A DNA stretch of 38,813 bases, taken from assembly GCA_902774015.1 (NCBI GenBank), contig CACYHB010000016.1, positions 1 to 38,813 of the forward strand. The letters are read 5' to 3'. A model generated the notes under the pieces. That model searched no databases. It saw only the letters and a program-made list of their open reading frames with translations, and was not told where the DNA came from. This stretch comes from Oscillospiraceae bacterium (lineage in GTDB: Bacteria; Bacillota; Clostridia; Oscillospirales; Oscillospiraceae). This document shows, piece after piece, positions 15,257-22,969 of the stretch. Within the stretch, counting starts at the first letter, position 1. The number at the start of each line of letters is the position of its first letter. A program made the position numbers and the translations under genes.

Positions 15257-16923
15257 ATCGGGCGCAAGAGCTTCTGTATCACAATCATTTGAAAAAGCAG
15301 GTCGTTCTGTCAACGGTTTCGGGCATTTTGACAACGGAACCGGGGATGATCCAATACTTCGCAAAAACGGTTCCGAGCTGCGACATCATTACGACCAAGA
15401 GCTATCAGGTCGTTCAGACATTCGGACATCGCGAACCGGTGCTGTGCTCGGTAGAAGAGGGGAACTTCGGCAACTTTGTGGGCCTTCGGAATCCCGGCAT
15501 GGACGCTGTCTATCCGGAACTGGAGAAGATCGTGAAGAACGGATTCCCTCCGATTCTGAATATCAGCTTGTCTGCCAATGAAGTCCGGAATTTCATTACG
15601 CTGGTCAGGAAGTTTGACAAACTCGCGGATATGTTGGAACTGAATTTCTCCTGCCCGCACGCGCAGGCAGGATTCGGCGCGTCCATCGGGAGCGACGCAG
15701 CTGTCGCAAGCGATTATGTGCGCCGGATTTGCCGGGAGGTGCCGGAAAGACATGCGCTTTTAATCATCAAGCTGACTCCTAATGTGGAAAATATCGGGGA
15801 AATAGCCAGAGCGGTCATTGAAGCCGGCGCAGACGGCGTCGCAGCCATCAACACGGTCGGTCCGCTGAAGCATATCGACCCCGTTTCGGGAAGCGTTATT
15901 TTCTCAGAAGCGGAAGGCGGCAAGGGAGGCGCTTCGGGCGAATGGGTAAAGCAGAAAGCGCTGGACTGCGTCAGAGAGATCCGGCTTGCTATTGGGGACG
16001 AACCAATCTTACTGGGCATGGGAGGAGTTTCAACTCCTGCCGATGTCCGGAATATGCTCGATGCTGGAGCGGACAGCGTGGGAATCGGTTCGGTCCTGAG
16101 CAGGCTCGAGATGAAAGACTACGAAAACTACTTTTCCGCGCTGAAAAACGATGAAAGCGTTTCGGAATACATTGTTCCCGGAAACAAGCTGCAGTACCGT
16201 GGCCATACCGTGCTTGCCGCAAAAATAGTCGGCGGAGATATGAAAGAGATCACGCTGAGCGGGGAACTGGACTGCAGACCGGGTCAGTTCGCTTTCCTGT
16301 GGATCCCGCAGATCGGGGAAAAACCGTTCTCAGTCGCCGGAAACCATCCGCTGAAATTCCTGATCAAAAAACGCGGGCAGTTTACGGACTATTGTTTCGG
16401 ATTGAAAGAGGGGGATGCCGTATACACCCGCGGGCTGTACGGCAAGCCGATGAAGATCCTGCCTTCCGAAAAAGCGCTGCTGATCGCCGGAGGAAGCGGC
16501 GTGGCGGTTCTTCCGCTTATCGGAGAGGAACTGAAGAAACAGAATGTTCCCATGACGATTCTTGTCGGAGTTGTCGAAAAGCATGAGGACGAACCGTTGC
16601 AAAGCGATCTGGAAGCATACGGTGAAACGCGCTATATCGCTGACGATGGAAAACCGGGCAGAGTTCTGGATGCTATCACAAAAGAGATGGTCGAGGGCGA
16701 CACGAGAGTGTATATCGTAGGCCCTGGCAAAATGATGGAACTTGCAGCAAAGAAACTGGTTTCACTGGGCGTTCCGGAGGAAAGACTTTTCCTGTCCATG
16801 GAAAAACTGACTCTTTGCGGTGTCGGCATGTGCGGAGAATGTTTCTGCACGGACAGACTGCCCTGCAAGGAAGGAACATTCTATAGCTATCAAGAACTGA
16901 CAGAATACGGAGAAATGGTATGA
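15253..16923 (+). CDS. pyrD: Dihydroorotate dehydrogenase PyrD fused to electron-transfer subunit PyrK
   Basis: The 556-residue chain joins two proteins that are usually separate. Residues 1-305 form a class 1 PyrD that oxidises dihydroorotate on FMN, with the class 1B active-site cysteine C134 in LNFSCPHAQ, KLTPNV and the FMN phosphate site GMGGVSTP/GADSVGIGS. Residues 312-556 are PyrK-like: FAD contact KPFSVAG, NAD-site IAGGSGVAVLPL and a [2Fe-2S] cluster in LCGVGMCGEC with a further cysteine near 538. The fusion should give a self-contained NAD-linked enzyme. The start is GTG 15253, overlapping the pyrF stop, after AAGGAG. No frameshift is visible between the two halves. Confidence 0.92.
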   Translation: MNRAQELLYHNHLKKQVVLSTVSGILTTEPGMIQYFAKTVPSCDIITTKSYQVVQTFGHREPVLCSVEEGNFGNFVGLRNPGMDAVYPELEKIVKNGFPPILNISLSANEVRNFITLVRKFDKLADMLELNFSCPHAQAGFGASIGSDAAVASDYVRRICREVPERHALLIIKLTPNVENIGEIARAVIEAGADGVAAINTVGPLKHIDPVSGSVIFSEAEGGKGGASGEWVKQKALDCVREIRLAIGDEPILLGMGGVSTPADVRNMLDAGADSVGIGSVLSRLEMKDYENYFSALKNDESVSEYIVPGNKLQYRGHTVLAAKIVGGDMKEITLSGELDCRPGQFAFLWIPQIGEKPFSVAGNHPLKFLIKKRGQFTDYCFGLKEGDAVYTRGLYGKPMKILPSEKALLIAGGSGVAVLPLIGEELKKQNVPMTILVGVVEKHEDEPLQSDLEAYGETRYIADDGKPGRVLDAITKEMVEGDTRVYIVGPGKMMELAAKKLVSLGVPEERLFLSMEKLTLCGVGMCGECFCTDRLPCKEGTFYSYQELTEYGEMV

Positions 16924-17867
16924 TCGATCCGCATGTTCATCTGCGTGACTGGAATCAGGCAGAAAAGGAAACGGTCGCGCACGGACTCGCGACGGCAAAG
17001 GAATGCGGGTTTACGCATGTTTTTGACATGCCGAATACGGACCCGCCTCTGACGAGCAGAGAAACGATTCTGAAACGGTTTGAACTGGCGAAGGGAATCA
17101 CGGGCATCGAATACCATATTTGGGCAGGCCTGACTGCGGATCCGGATCAGATCAGGGAGATGACAGAGGTATATCGCGAACTGCACCCCCGGGTCGTCGG
17201 ATTGAAGCTTTTTCTGGGGCAGAGTACGGGAAACATGGGTGTGATCCGGTATGATGACCAGAAACTTGTTCTGAAGACGCTGACCGATCTTGATTATCGC
17301 GGTACAGTCGCGGTGCACGCGGAAAAAGAAAGCTGCATGCATCCGGAAAAATATGTGAAAGGGCAGTTTGAGACACATTCCGAAGCGCGTCCGCCTGAGG
17401 CGGAGATCGAGTCGGTAAAAGATATTCTGAAGATAGCAGAAGAAACAGGATTCCAGGGTAATATTCATATCGCCCATATCTCCACAGCAGGAGCGATAGA
17501 GGTTGTCCGGCAGGCCAGAATGCATCAAAGGGTGACGATGGGCGTTACGCCGCACCATGCTCTGTTCACAGTAGAAGACGCCAAAGATCATGATCGGTAT
17601 CTGAAAATGAATCCTCCTCTTCGAGAAGAAAGCGACCGCAAAGCGGTGTTTACCGCGCTGATGGACGGAACGGCCGACTGGATTGAGAGCGATCATGCGC
17701 CTCATACACTGGCGCAGAAACAGGCCGGCGCTTCCGGGATTCCGGGATTTTATAACATGCTTCTTCTGATTGATGCTTTAAAGTCAGCCGGAATATCCGA
17801 TTCACGACTGAAAGATCTGACTTATAATAACTGCGCGAAGCTATTACTAGGCATGAAATCCAGCTAA
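16920..17867 (+). CDS. pyrC: Dihydroorotase
   Basis: The 315-residue metalloenzyme cyclises carbamoylaspartate to dihydroorotate. Metal ligands: HVH in IDPHVHLRDW (residues 4 and 6 region), the carbamylated lysine in VGLKLFLGQ, HIAHIST and the catalytic aspartate in ESDHAPHT. It lacks the usual N-terminal beta-domain of type I enzymes, beginning directly at DPHVHLRD, so it is a short form. ATG 16920 overlaps the pyrDK stop and GGAG lies just upstream. It is the last gene of the operon. carAB and pyrR are absent from this window. Confidence 0.92.
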   Translation: MIDPHVHLRDWNQAEKETVAHGLATAKECGFTHVFDMPNTDPPLTSRETILKRFELAKGITGIEYHIWAGLTADPDQIREMTEVYRELHPRVVGLKLFLGQSTGNMGVIRYDDQKLVLKTLTDLDYRGTVAVHAEKESCMHPEKYVKGQFETHSEARPPEAEIESVKDILKIAEETGFQGNIHIAHISTAGAIEVVRQARMHQRVTMGVTPHHALFTVEDAKDHDRYLKMNPPLREESDRKAVFTALMDGTADWIESDHAPHTLAQKQAGASGIPGFYNMLLLIDALKSAGISDSRLKDLTYNNCAKLLLGMKSS

Positions 17868-17881
17868 CATTTATAAGCTAC

Positions 17882-17921
17882 AATCCCTCGAGAGCATTAT
17901 GCTTTCGGGGGATTATTGTTT
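17882..17921 (+). terminator. Terminator of the pyr operon
   Basis: AATCCCTCGAGAGC (17882-17895) pairs with GCTTTCGGGGGATT (17901-17914), 14 bp with two G-U pairs and a 5-nt loop, followed by ATTGTTTTTT. It lies 14 bp after the pyrC stop. Confidence 0.9.
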
Positions 17922-18033
17922 TTTACTGTTTTCGCGTTGCATGAGAAGGGCACGGAAAAACCGGGTGATCGCACAGAAGGATTGCCGGCGAACACTCGGT
18001 TTCAATAATGATTGATGGACTCATCGATCAGAG

Positions 18034-18177
18034 TCAGTATTCAATATCCCGTTCTCTGGAATACTCCACGTCAAAGTGGAACAGCTTCTGCCGGAGAACC
18101 ACGTGCGCTGTTCCGTGTTCCGGGAAAGAGGACGGGCGCGGCATTTCGAAATAGTAGTATGGGTTTTTCAAAACCGG
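18034..18177 (-). pseudogene. Minus-strand gene remnant
   Basis: An open stretch of about 47 codons on the minus strand ends at TGA 18034-18036 and reads like genuine protein, with PYYYFEMPRPSSFPEHG and LFHFDVEYSRERDIEY. A stop lies just upstream and no start is present. The interval also carries plus-strand reading frames of poor quality. I do not recognise the family. It mirrors the remnant on the other side of the pyr operon. Confidence 0.3.
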
Positions 18178-18497
18178 TCAAAGTTGGTCCGACGGATTAC
18201 CATGTTGACGGCTTGTCCGATACGTTTATCTCGCCGGCTAACATGATCATGAAAAAAAGCGAAGATGGTGAATCTTTCCTTGTCGGGACTGTGATTGGTT
18301 GCCAAGACGTAAAAGTGAACATGGGGAAAGCGGATCTCACTTTTGTAATTGCTCAGGTGAAAACTGCCTTGGGAATTGTTCCCGTTGCAATGAGCAGGGA
18401 TGTTTTCAACATCGATGGCATTTGTCCTGGTAAGGTCCTTGCTATGGCAGCTGTCGTAAAGGCGGATCTGTCAAAGCCAGATAGTTTTCTCCATTGA
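18159..18497 (+). CDS. Hypothetical protein, probably truncated
   Basis: The 112-residue product (FSKPVKVGPTDYHVDGLSD, then a beta-rich stretch ending in GKVLAMAAVVKADLSKPD) has protein-like composition. The frame extends upstream to 18012, but that part reads like translated antisense of the minus-strand remnant, so I prefer ATG 18159, although no ribosome binding site precedes it. It may be the 3' part of a gene broken by rearrangement. The alternating hydrophobic pattern could be an OB-like barrel; this is speculation. No family recognised. Confidence 0.4.
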   Translation: MGFSKPVKVGPTDYHVDGLSDTFISPANMIMKKSEDGESFLVGTVIGCQDVKVNMGKADLTFVIAQVKTALGIVPVAMSRDVFNIDGICPGKVLAMAAVVKADLSKPDSFLH

Positions 18498-18666
18498 CTA
18501 CAAAAGCCTAAAACAGAGATGAACCCCCGATTCCAACATTTTTACCACATTTTTATTGAAAAAGTGCCTATTCGTATATACTTATTGGCATTATGAAAGT
18601 GTAAAAAGCCCTTATTTCCGGACTAAAAAATGCCCGTATATAGGGATTTGTCATTTTAAGGTTTTG
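18498..18666. other. AT-rich gap before the first tRNA half
   Basis: There is no gene. An imperfect hairpin, AAATGCCC with GGGATTT at about 18628-18649, could act as a terminator. The segment AAAAAGCCC at about 18604 resembles the sequence upstream of the tRNA half at 20919. Confidence 0.4.
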
Positions 18667-18711
18667 CTCCTAAGCGACAGGCCGGAGGTTCGAATCCCGC
18701 CGGGGAGGCCA
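18667..18711 (+). repeat. tRNA-Arg(CCU) 3'-half fragment A
   Basis: A 45-nt block begins at the anticodon loop CTCCTAA (anticodon CCT), continues through the TTCGAAT T-loop and ends in the acceptor 3' strand CGGGGAG, discriminator and CCA. No matching 5' half lies upstream, so it is not a functional tRNA gene. The T-stem is degenerate. Block A differs from block D at only five positions. A hairpin related to the one after block B follows. Confidence 0.75.
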
Positions 18712-18873
18712 AAATAGCCCATAAACACTACGTTTTTTGGCTTTTTTGTTTGCCTTCTCGTCGAACACAGGTAGAACATTCTGTATTACTAAAGCACTTA
18801 TTATTCATTTCTTGTTTACTCTATACACACTTCAAGAACTGCCTTCTGCGATAATATCGGTGCAATTTACCAC

Positions 18874-18904
18874 AAAAAACGCTCCCAGTCAGGGAGCGTT
18901 TTTG
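18874..18904. terminator. Bidirectional terminator downstream of pgi
   Basis: CGCTCCC (18880-18886) pairs with GGGAGCG (18892-18898), flanked by an A-run on the left and a T-run on the right. It can terminate pgi on the minus strand. Confidence 0.85.
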
Positions 18905-18951
18905 ATCGAAATCACCGGATTCGTGTTCCTTTTGTTTCGGCAGGGAACAGA

Positions 18952-20535
18952 TCAGATGGTCAGCAGTTCGCTGTAGGCCTTCAGTGCGCCATCCGTTTCG
19001 TGTGCCAGCACGCGTTTGGCCAGCACTTTGCCCAACTGCACGCCCTCCTGGTCGAAGCTGTTCACGTTCCAGCAGAAACCCTGGAACATCACCTTGTTCT
19101 CAAAATGCGCCAGCAGCGCGCCGAGGGATTCCGGCGTAAGCTGTTCACCGATAATGATGCTGGAGGGACGACCGCCTTCGAAGCTCTTGTTGGGGTCTTT
19201 ATCCTGTTTGCCGCAGGCAAAGGCCATGATCTGCGCGGCGACGTTGGCGCACAGCTTCTGCTGGCTGGTGCTGCCCTGAATGTCCGCATCCATTCCCGCC
19301 TGATTCTTACGGAAACCGACAAACTGCAGGGGAACGATATCCGTGCCCTGATGCAGGAGCTGATAGAACGAGTGCTGGCCGTTGGTGCCCGGTTCACCGA
19401 AAATGACAGGCCCGGTGGGATAAGCGACCGGCTCGCCGAAGCGGTTGACGTGCTTGCCGTTGGACTCCATGTCGAGCTGCTGCAGGTGCGCGGGGAAACG
19501 GCTGAGCGCTTGCGAATAGGGCAGCACGGCGGTGACCGGATAGCCCAGTACATTGCGCTCGTATACGCCGATCAGCGCGTCAAGCATAGAGGGATTCTTC
19601 AAAAGATCGCTCTCTTTTGCGGTCAGATCCGCCGCATGCGCACCGTTCAGAAAGCGTGCGAACACTTCAGGACCGAACGCCAGCGACAGGACAACGCCGC
19701 CGACACAGGAAGTGGAGGAATAGCGCCCACCAATGAAGTCGTCCATGAAAAACGCTGCCAGATACTCATCGGATTTTGCCAGCGGTGAAGTCTCGCTGGT
19801 GACGGCGACCATGTGCTTGGAGGGGTCCAGTCCCGCGTCTTTCAGCGCGTTCTTCACGAAGGTTTCGTTGGTCAGCGTTTCAAGCGTGGTGCCGGACTTC
19901 GAAACCAGCACGAACAGACTGTGCGGCAGGTCAATCGATTTCAACACGTTCGCTGCATCGTCGGGGTCCACGTTGCTTATAAAACGGGCTTCGAGCCGGA
20001 ATGCTCCGTTTTCTCTGGCCCAGTTCTCCAGCGCCAGATACATGGCGCGAGGACCCAGGTCGCTTCCGCCGATGCCGATCTGCACGACGGTCGTGAACTT
20101 CTCACCGTCGGCGTTGGCGATCTCTCCCGCATGGACCTTTTCGGCAAACTCCGCTGCTTTTTTCTGTTCGCCGGTATAGAATGCGTACTTGTCCACACCG
20201 TCCACGATCACGGCATCTCCCAGCTGGCCTCTTGTCAACTGGTGCAGCACCAGACGCTTTTCACCGGTGTTGATCATTTCGCCGTTGTACAGCGCGGCGT
20301 ACTTCTCCTCCAGCTGCGTCTCTCGGGCAAGCTCTTTCAGGATAGAGAGCAGTTCGTCGTCTACTGTCTTTGCGGCATAGTTGTAGGCAAGTCCGCAAGC
20401 CATCGGCACCGTGTACTTCGAGACACGTTGAGCACCGCTTTCTCCCGCCATCGCTTCCGGCAGATTTACGCTGCCTTTTTTCTCTTTCAGCTTTTCAAAA
20501 GCCTTCAGCGTATCGAGATTCTTCCAATGCAACAT
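18952..20535 (-). CDS. pgi: Glucose-6-phosphate isomerase
   Basis: The 527-residue enzyme interconverts glucose 6-phosphate and fructose 6-phosphate. Both family signatures are clear: VIFGEPGTNGQHSFYQLLHQ (central) and the C-terminal FDQEGVQLGK with the catalytic lysine. The phosphosugar-binding SIS elements GIGGSDLGPRA and VLVSKSGTTLET are also present. Length is that of the long form found in E. coli and many anaerobes. AAGGAGG precedes ATG on the minus strand. The gene stands alone, with a promoter and a terminator of its own, between two tRNA-Arg fragments. This is normally a core gene, so its position in a row of boundary-flanked modules is noteworthy. Confidence 0.95.
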   Translation of the reverse strand: MLHWKNLDTLKAFEKLKEKKGSVNLPEAMAGESGAQRVSKYTVPMACGLAYNYAAKTVDDELLSILKELARETQLEEKYAALYNGEMINTGEKRLVLHQLTRGQLGDAVIVDGVDKYAFYTGEQKKAAEFAEKVHAGEIANADGEKFTTVVQIGIGGSDLGPRAMYLALENWARENGAFRLEARFISNVDPDDAANVLKSIDLPHSLFVLVSKSGTTLETLTNETFVKNALKDAGLDPSKHMVAVTSETSPLAKSDEYLAAFFMDDFIGGRYSSTSCVGGVVLSLAFGPEVFARFLNGAHAADLTAKESDLLKNPSMLDALIGVYERNVLGYPVTAVLPYSQALSRFPAHLQQLDMESNGKHVNRFGEPVAYPTGPVIFGEPGTNGQHSFYQLLHQGTDIVPLQFVGFRKNQAGMDADIQGSTSQQKLCANVAAQIMAFACGKQDKDPNKSFEGGRPSSIIIGEQLTPESLGALLAHFENKVMFQGFCWNVNSFDQEGVQLGKVLAKRVLAHETDGALKAYSELLTI

Positions 20536-20660
20536 GGTTTCGTTTTCCTCCTTGAACCGGCATGAATTATTACAGTTTCTTCAGTGTGACAAGTACAGCA
20601 CGGCGGGGATCTCGTCCCAGCCTTCGGGCATTTCCGACGCTTCCTCACCCTGCCGGTAAA

Positions 20661-20689
20661 AGTTTACCATTTCAGCGTCGTTTTTTCAA
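20661..20689 (-). promoter_or_regulatory. Promoter of pgi
   Basis: On the minus strand, TTGAAA (20684-20689) and TAAACT (20661-20666) are separated by 17 bp. The pgi start is about 125 bp downstream. Confidence 0.65.
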
Positions 20690-20771
20690 TCCCGCCGAAA
20701 CCAAAATCGCCTTCCTCTTGGAGCGAACTTATAGCTTTTCTTGAGAGGGGCATTAGGACGAGATAAGCTTG

Positions 20772-20795
20772 GGCACAGATTTGACAACAGATATG
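20772..20795 (+). repeat. 24-bp direct repeat, copy 1
   Basis: The block begins GGCACAGATTTGACAAC and is identical to 21038-21061. The two copies lie 266 bp apart and bracket tRNA half B. Confidence 0.85.
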
Positions 20796-20918
20796 ACCAC
20801 ACAATGCTCGCCATATTTACTCACGTGTGCCAGCATTGCCACATATGGAATGCGAAAAAGCCCTACAATTGGGATTTTTCCCTAAAACCCCTAGCTTTTT
20901 TGAGGGTGTCTCCCTACG

Positions 20919-20963
20919 CTCCTAAGCGGAAGTTCGTGGGTTCGAATCCCGCCAGGGACGCCA
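20919..20963 (+). repeat. tRNA-Arg(CCU) 3'-half fragment B
   Basis: The 45-nt block has anticodon loop CTCCTAA, a well paired T-arm (GTGGG, TTCGAAT, CCCGC) and ends in CAGGGAC-G-CCA. Its first 35 nt are identical to fragment C. No 5' half is present. About 60 bp upstream (GGGATT..CCCTAAAACC..GGCTTTTT-like) is shared with fragment D. Confidence 0.8.
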
Positions 20964-20965
20964 AA

Positions 20966-20999
20966 AAAGCCTATAAACTCTACGTTTATGGGCTTTTTT
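20966..20999 (+). terminator. Terminator attached to tRNA half B
   Basis: AAAGCCTATAAAC (20966-20978) pairs with GTTTATGGGCTTT (20984-20996), followed by Ts. A diverged version of the same hairpin follows fragment A at about 18714-18747, showing that the duplicated unit includes the tRNA terminator. Confidence 0.85.
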
Positions 21000-21037
21000 A
21001 TGGTTGTTACATATTGAAGACTGTGGTCGGTTCCATA

Positions 21038-21061
21038 GGCACAGATTTGACAACAGATATG
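21038..21061 (+). repeat. 24-bp direct repeat, copy 2
   Basis: Identical to 20772-20795. It lies 13 bp before the -35 box of the ade promoter. Confidence 0.85.
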
Positions 21062-21074
21062 TAGAGTTTTTATA

Positions 21075-21102
21075 TTGACAAAAGGGCCATATCGTATATA
21101 AT
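21075..21102 (+). promoter_or_regulatory. Promoter of ade-purine permease operon
   Basis: TTGACA (21075-21080) and TATAAT (21097-21102), both consensus, have a 16-bp spacer. Confidence 0.85.
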
Positions 21103-21120
21103 ATGTATGTTCTCAGGCAA

Positions 21121-21157
21121 GCTTCTTTCTGAAACGTGGAAGAAGCCTTTTCATTTT
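21121..21157 (+). promoter_or_regulatory. Leader hairpin with T-rich tail upstream of ade
   Basis: GCTTCTT (21121-21127) pairs with AAGAAGC (21140-21146), then CTTTTCATTTTT. This can be a weak attenuator 20 bp before the ade start. I see no purine-riboswitch core in the short leader. Confidence 0.5.
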
Positions 21158-21175
21158 TAAAGGGGAGGTATCGGA

Positions 21176-22948
21176 ATGAGGACCAGAAAGGCAAAAGACA
21201 CCCGAAAGCTGATCCAGGCCGCCTTGGGGCAGATCCCCTGCGATCTGACGATCAGCAACATCCGGTTGCTCAACGTGTTTACCGGAGAGATCTATCCCGC
21301 CAGCGTAGACGTGCTGGATGGATTCGTCGTCCGTGTCCGTGAAGAGGGCGTCGAGGCCGCCGTGCCCGCCCGGGATCACTACGACGGGAAAGGCAACTAT
21401 CTCATCCCCGGCTTTATCGATGCTCACATGCACGTGGAGAGCACCATGATGATCCCCGAAAACCTGTCCCGCGCCATCCTGCCCTGGGGCACCACCACCA
21501 TCTGCACGGATCCCCATGAGATCGGCAACGTGATGGGCGTCGAAGGCGTCAAGTTCATGCTGGAGAATGCCAAAAAGTCCCGCCTTCGCCAGTATGTGCT
21601 GGCGCCGTCCTCCGTGCCTTCCGTGCCGGGCATTGAGACCACCGGCGCCGTGTTCCTCGCAAAGGAGGTAGGCGAGATCCTGGACATGGACGACGTGGTC
21701 GGCGTCGCCGAGATCATGGACTACGTGGGCGTGATCCAGTGCAGCGACCGTATGACCTCCATCATCGAGGAGGGCGTCAAGCGCGGCATGTTCCTGCAGG
21801 GCCACGCCCCCTTCGTCACCGGAGCCGCCCTGGCGGCCTACCGCATCGGCGGGCCGGTCTCCGATCACGAGTCGACCTGCGCCGCGGAAGTGACGGAGAA
21901 GCTCCGCAATGGCGTCCATATCAACCTGAGAGCCAGCTCCATCGTGGACAACCTCTCCTTCCTGGTGGACGGCTGCAAGGATCATCCCTGGCGGGATTTC
22001 GTTTCCTTCTGCACCGACGACGTCCACGCCTCCGATCTGCTGACCGTCGGCCATATCAACCGGGTCGTGGGGAAGGCCATCGAGGCGGGCATCGACGGCA
22101 AGGAGGCCATCAAGCTGGCCACTCTCAACGCCGCGCGGGAATACGGCTTCGACGACCTGGGCGCCATCGCCCCCGGATATATCGCCGACATGCAGCTGGT
22201 GCCGGAACTCAACGGTTGCCGTCCGGCGGCGGTGTTCGTGGAGGGAGAGCTGGCCGCCGAAAACGGCGTGTACGTGGGCGCAGATGCCTGGAAGAAGGAC
22301 GTGACGCTCCCCAACACCGTGAACATCCCCCAGATCACCGGCCCCGAATCCTTCGAGCTGCGGGTGCCTGAAGGGTATACCGGCAGTACCATCACGGTCA
22401 ACGTGCTGACGCCGCCCTTTGAGGGCGCCATCGTTCGCACCGCGATCCCCACCGAGCTGCCCGTGAAGGACGGCAAGGTCGATATCAGCGCCGATCCCAT
22501 GTTGGATTTCGTCTGCTGCGCCAATCGCTACGGCACCGGCACGAAGACCATCGCGGTCTACCGCAATTTCCACCTGGACAAGGGCGCCATCGCGTCCACC
22601 ATCTCCCATGACAGCCACAACCTCACGGTCATCTACCGTGACGAGCGGGAGGCCTGGCTGGCCGCCGACACCCTGCGCCGCTACGGCGGCGGCGTGTGCG
22701 CCGTGCTGGAGGGAGAGGAGTCCCATATCGCCCTGCCCGCGGCGGGGCTGATGAGCCTCAGCACCTGCGAGGAGGTGGCGGCCCAGATCGACGAGGTACA
22801 GGAGAAGATCAACAGGCTGAGCGGCAACAGGCTGCCGGTGCTCGCCTCCGCGATCCTGGCGCTGCCGGTTTTGCCCAGCGTCGTCATCACGGATCTGGGG
22901 CTGGTCGACGGCAGCAATCAGACCTTCATTCCTGTTTTCATACAATAA
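21176..22948 (+). CDS. ade: Adenine deaminase
   Basis: This 590-residue amidohydrolase-superfamily enzyme converts adenine to hypoxanthine and ammonia. Landmarks: the metal motif GFIDAHMHVESTMM, the GTTTICTDPHEIGNVMG block, VSDHEST, and FCTDDVHASDLL, followed by the long C-terminal region characteristic of Ade. GGGGAGG precedes ATG 21176. It is co-transcribed with a purine permease 21 bp downstream, a typical salvage pair. Downstream the ECF/SAM hydroxide adenosyltransferase module releases adenosine, so adenine salvage could connect the modules; this is inference. Confidence 0.95.
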   Translation: MRTRKAKDTRKLIQAALGQIPCDLTISNIRLLNVFTGEIYPASVDVLDGFVVRVREEGVEAAVPARDHYDGKGNYLIPGFIDAHMHVESTMMIPENLSRAILPWGTTTICTDPHEIGNVMGVEGVKFMLENAKKSRLRQYVLAPSSVPSVPGIETTGAVFLAKEVGEILDMDDVVGVAEIMDYVGVIQCSDRMTSIIEEGVKRGMFLQGHAPFVTGAALAAYRIGGPVSDHESTCAAEVTEKLRNGVHINLRASSIVDNLSFLVDGCKDHPWRDFVSFCTDDVHASDLLTVGHINRVVGKAIEAGIDGKEAIKLATLNAAREYGFDDLGAIAPGYIADMQLVPELNGCRPAAVFVEGELAAENGVYVGADAWKKDVTLPNTVNIPQITGPESFELRVPEGYTGSTITVNVLTPPFEGAIVRTAIPTELPVKDGKVDISADPMLDFVCCANRYGTGTKTIAVYRNFHLDKGAIASTISHDSHNLTVIYRDEREAWLAADTLRRYGGGVCAVLEGEESHIALPAAGLMSLSTCEEVAAQIDEVQEKINRLSGNRLPVLASAILALPVLPSVVITDLGLVDGSNQTFIPVFIQ

Positions 22949-22969
22949 TAAAAGGAGGGCAGTCATTTC

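Noticed and set aside
21103-21175. Purine riboswitch in front of ade
   Set aside because: The leader is short and lacks the conserved purine-aptamer junction bases; only a simple hairpin is visible.
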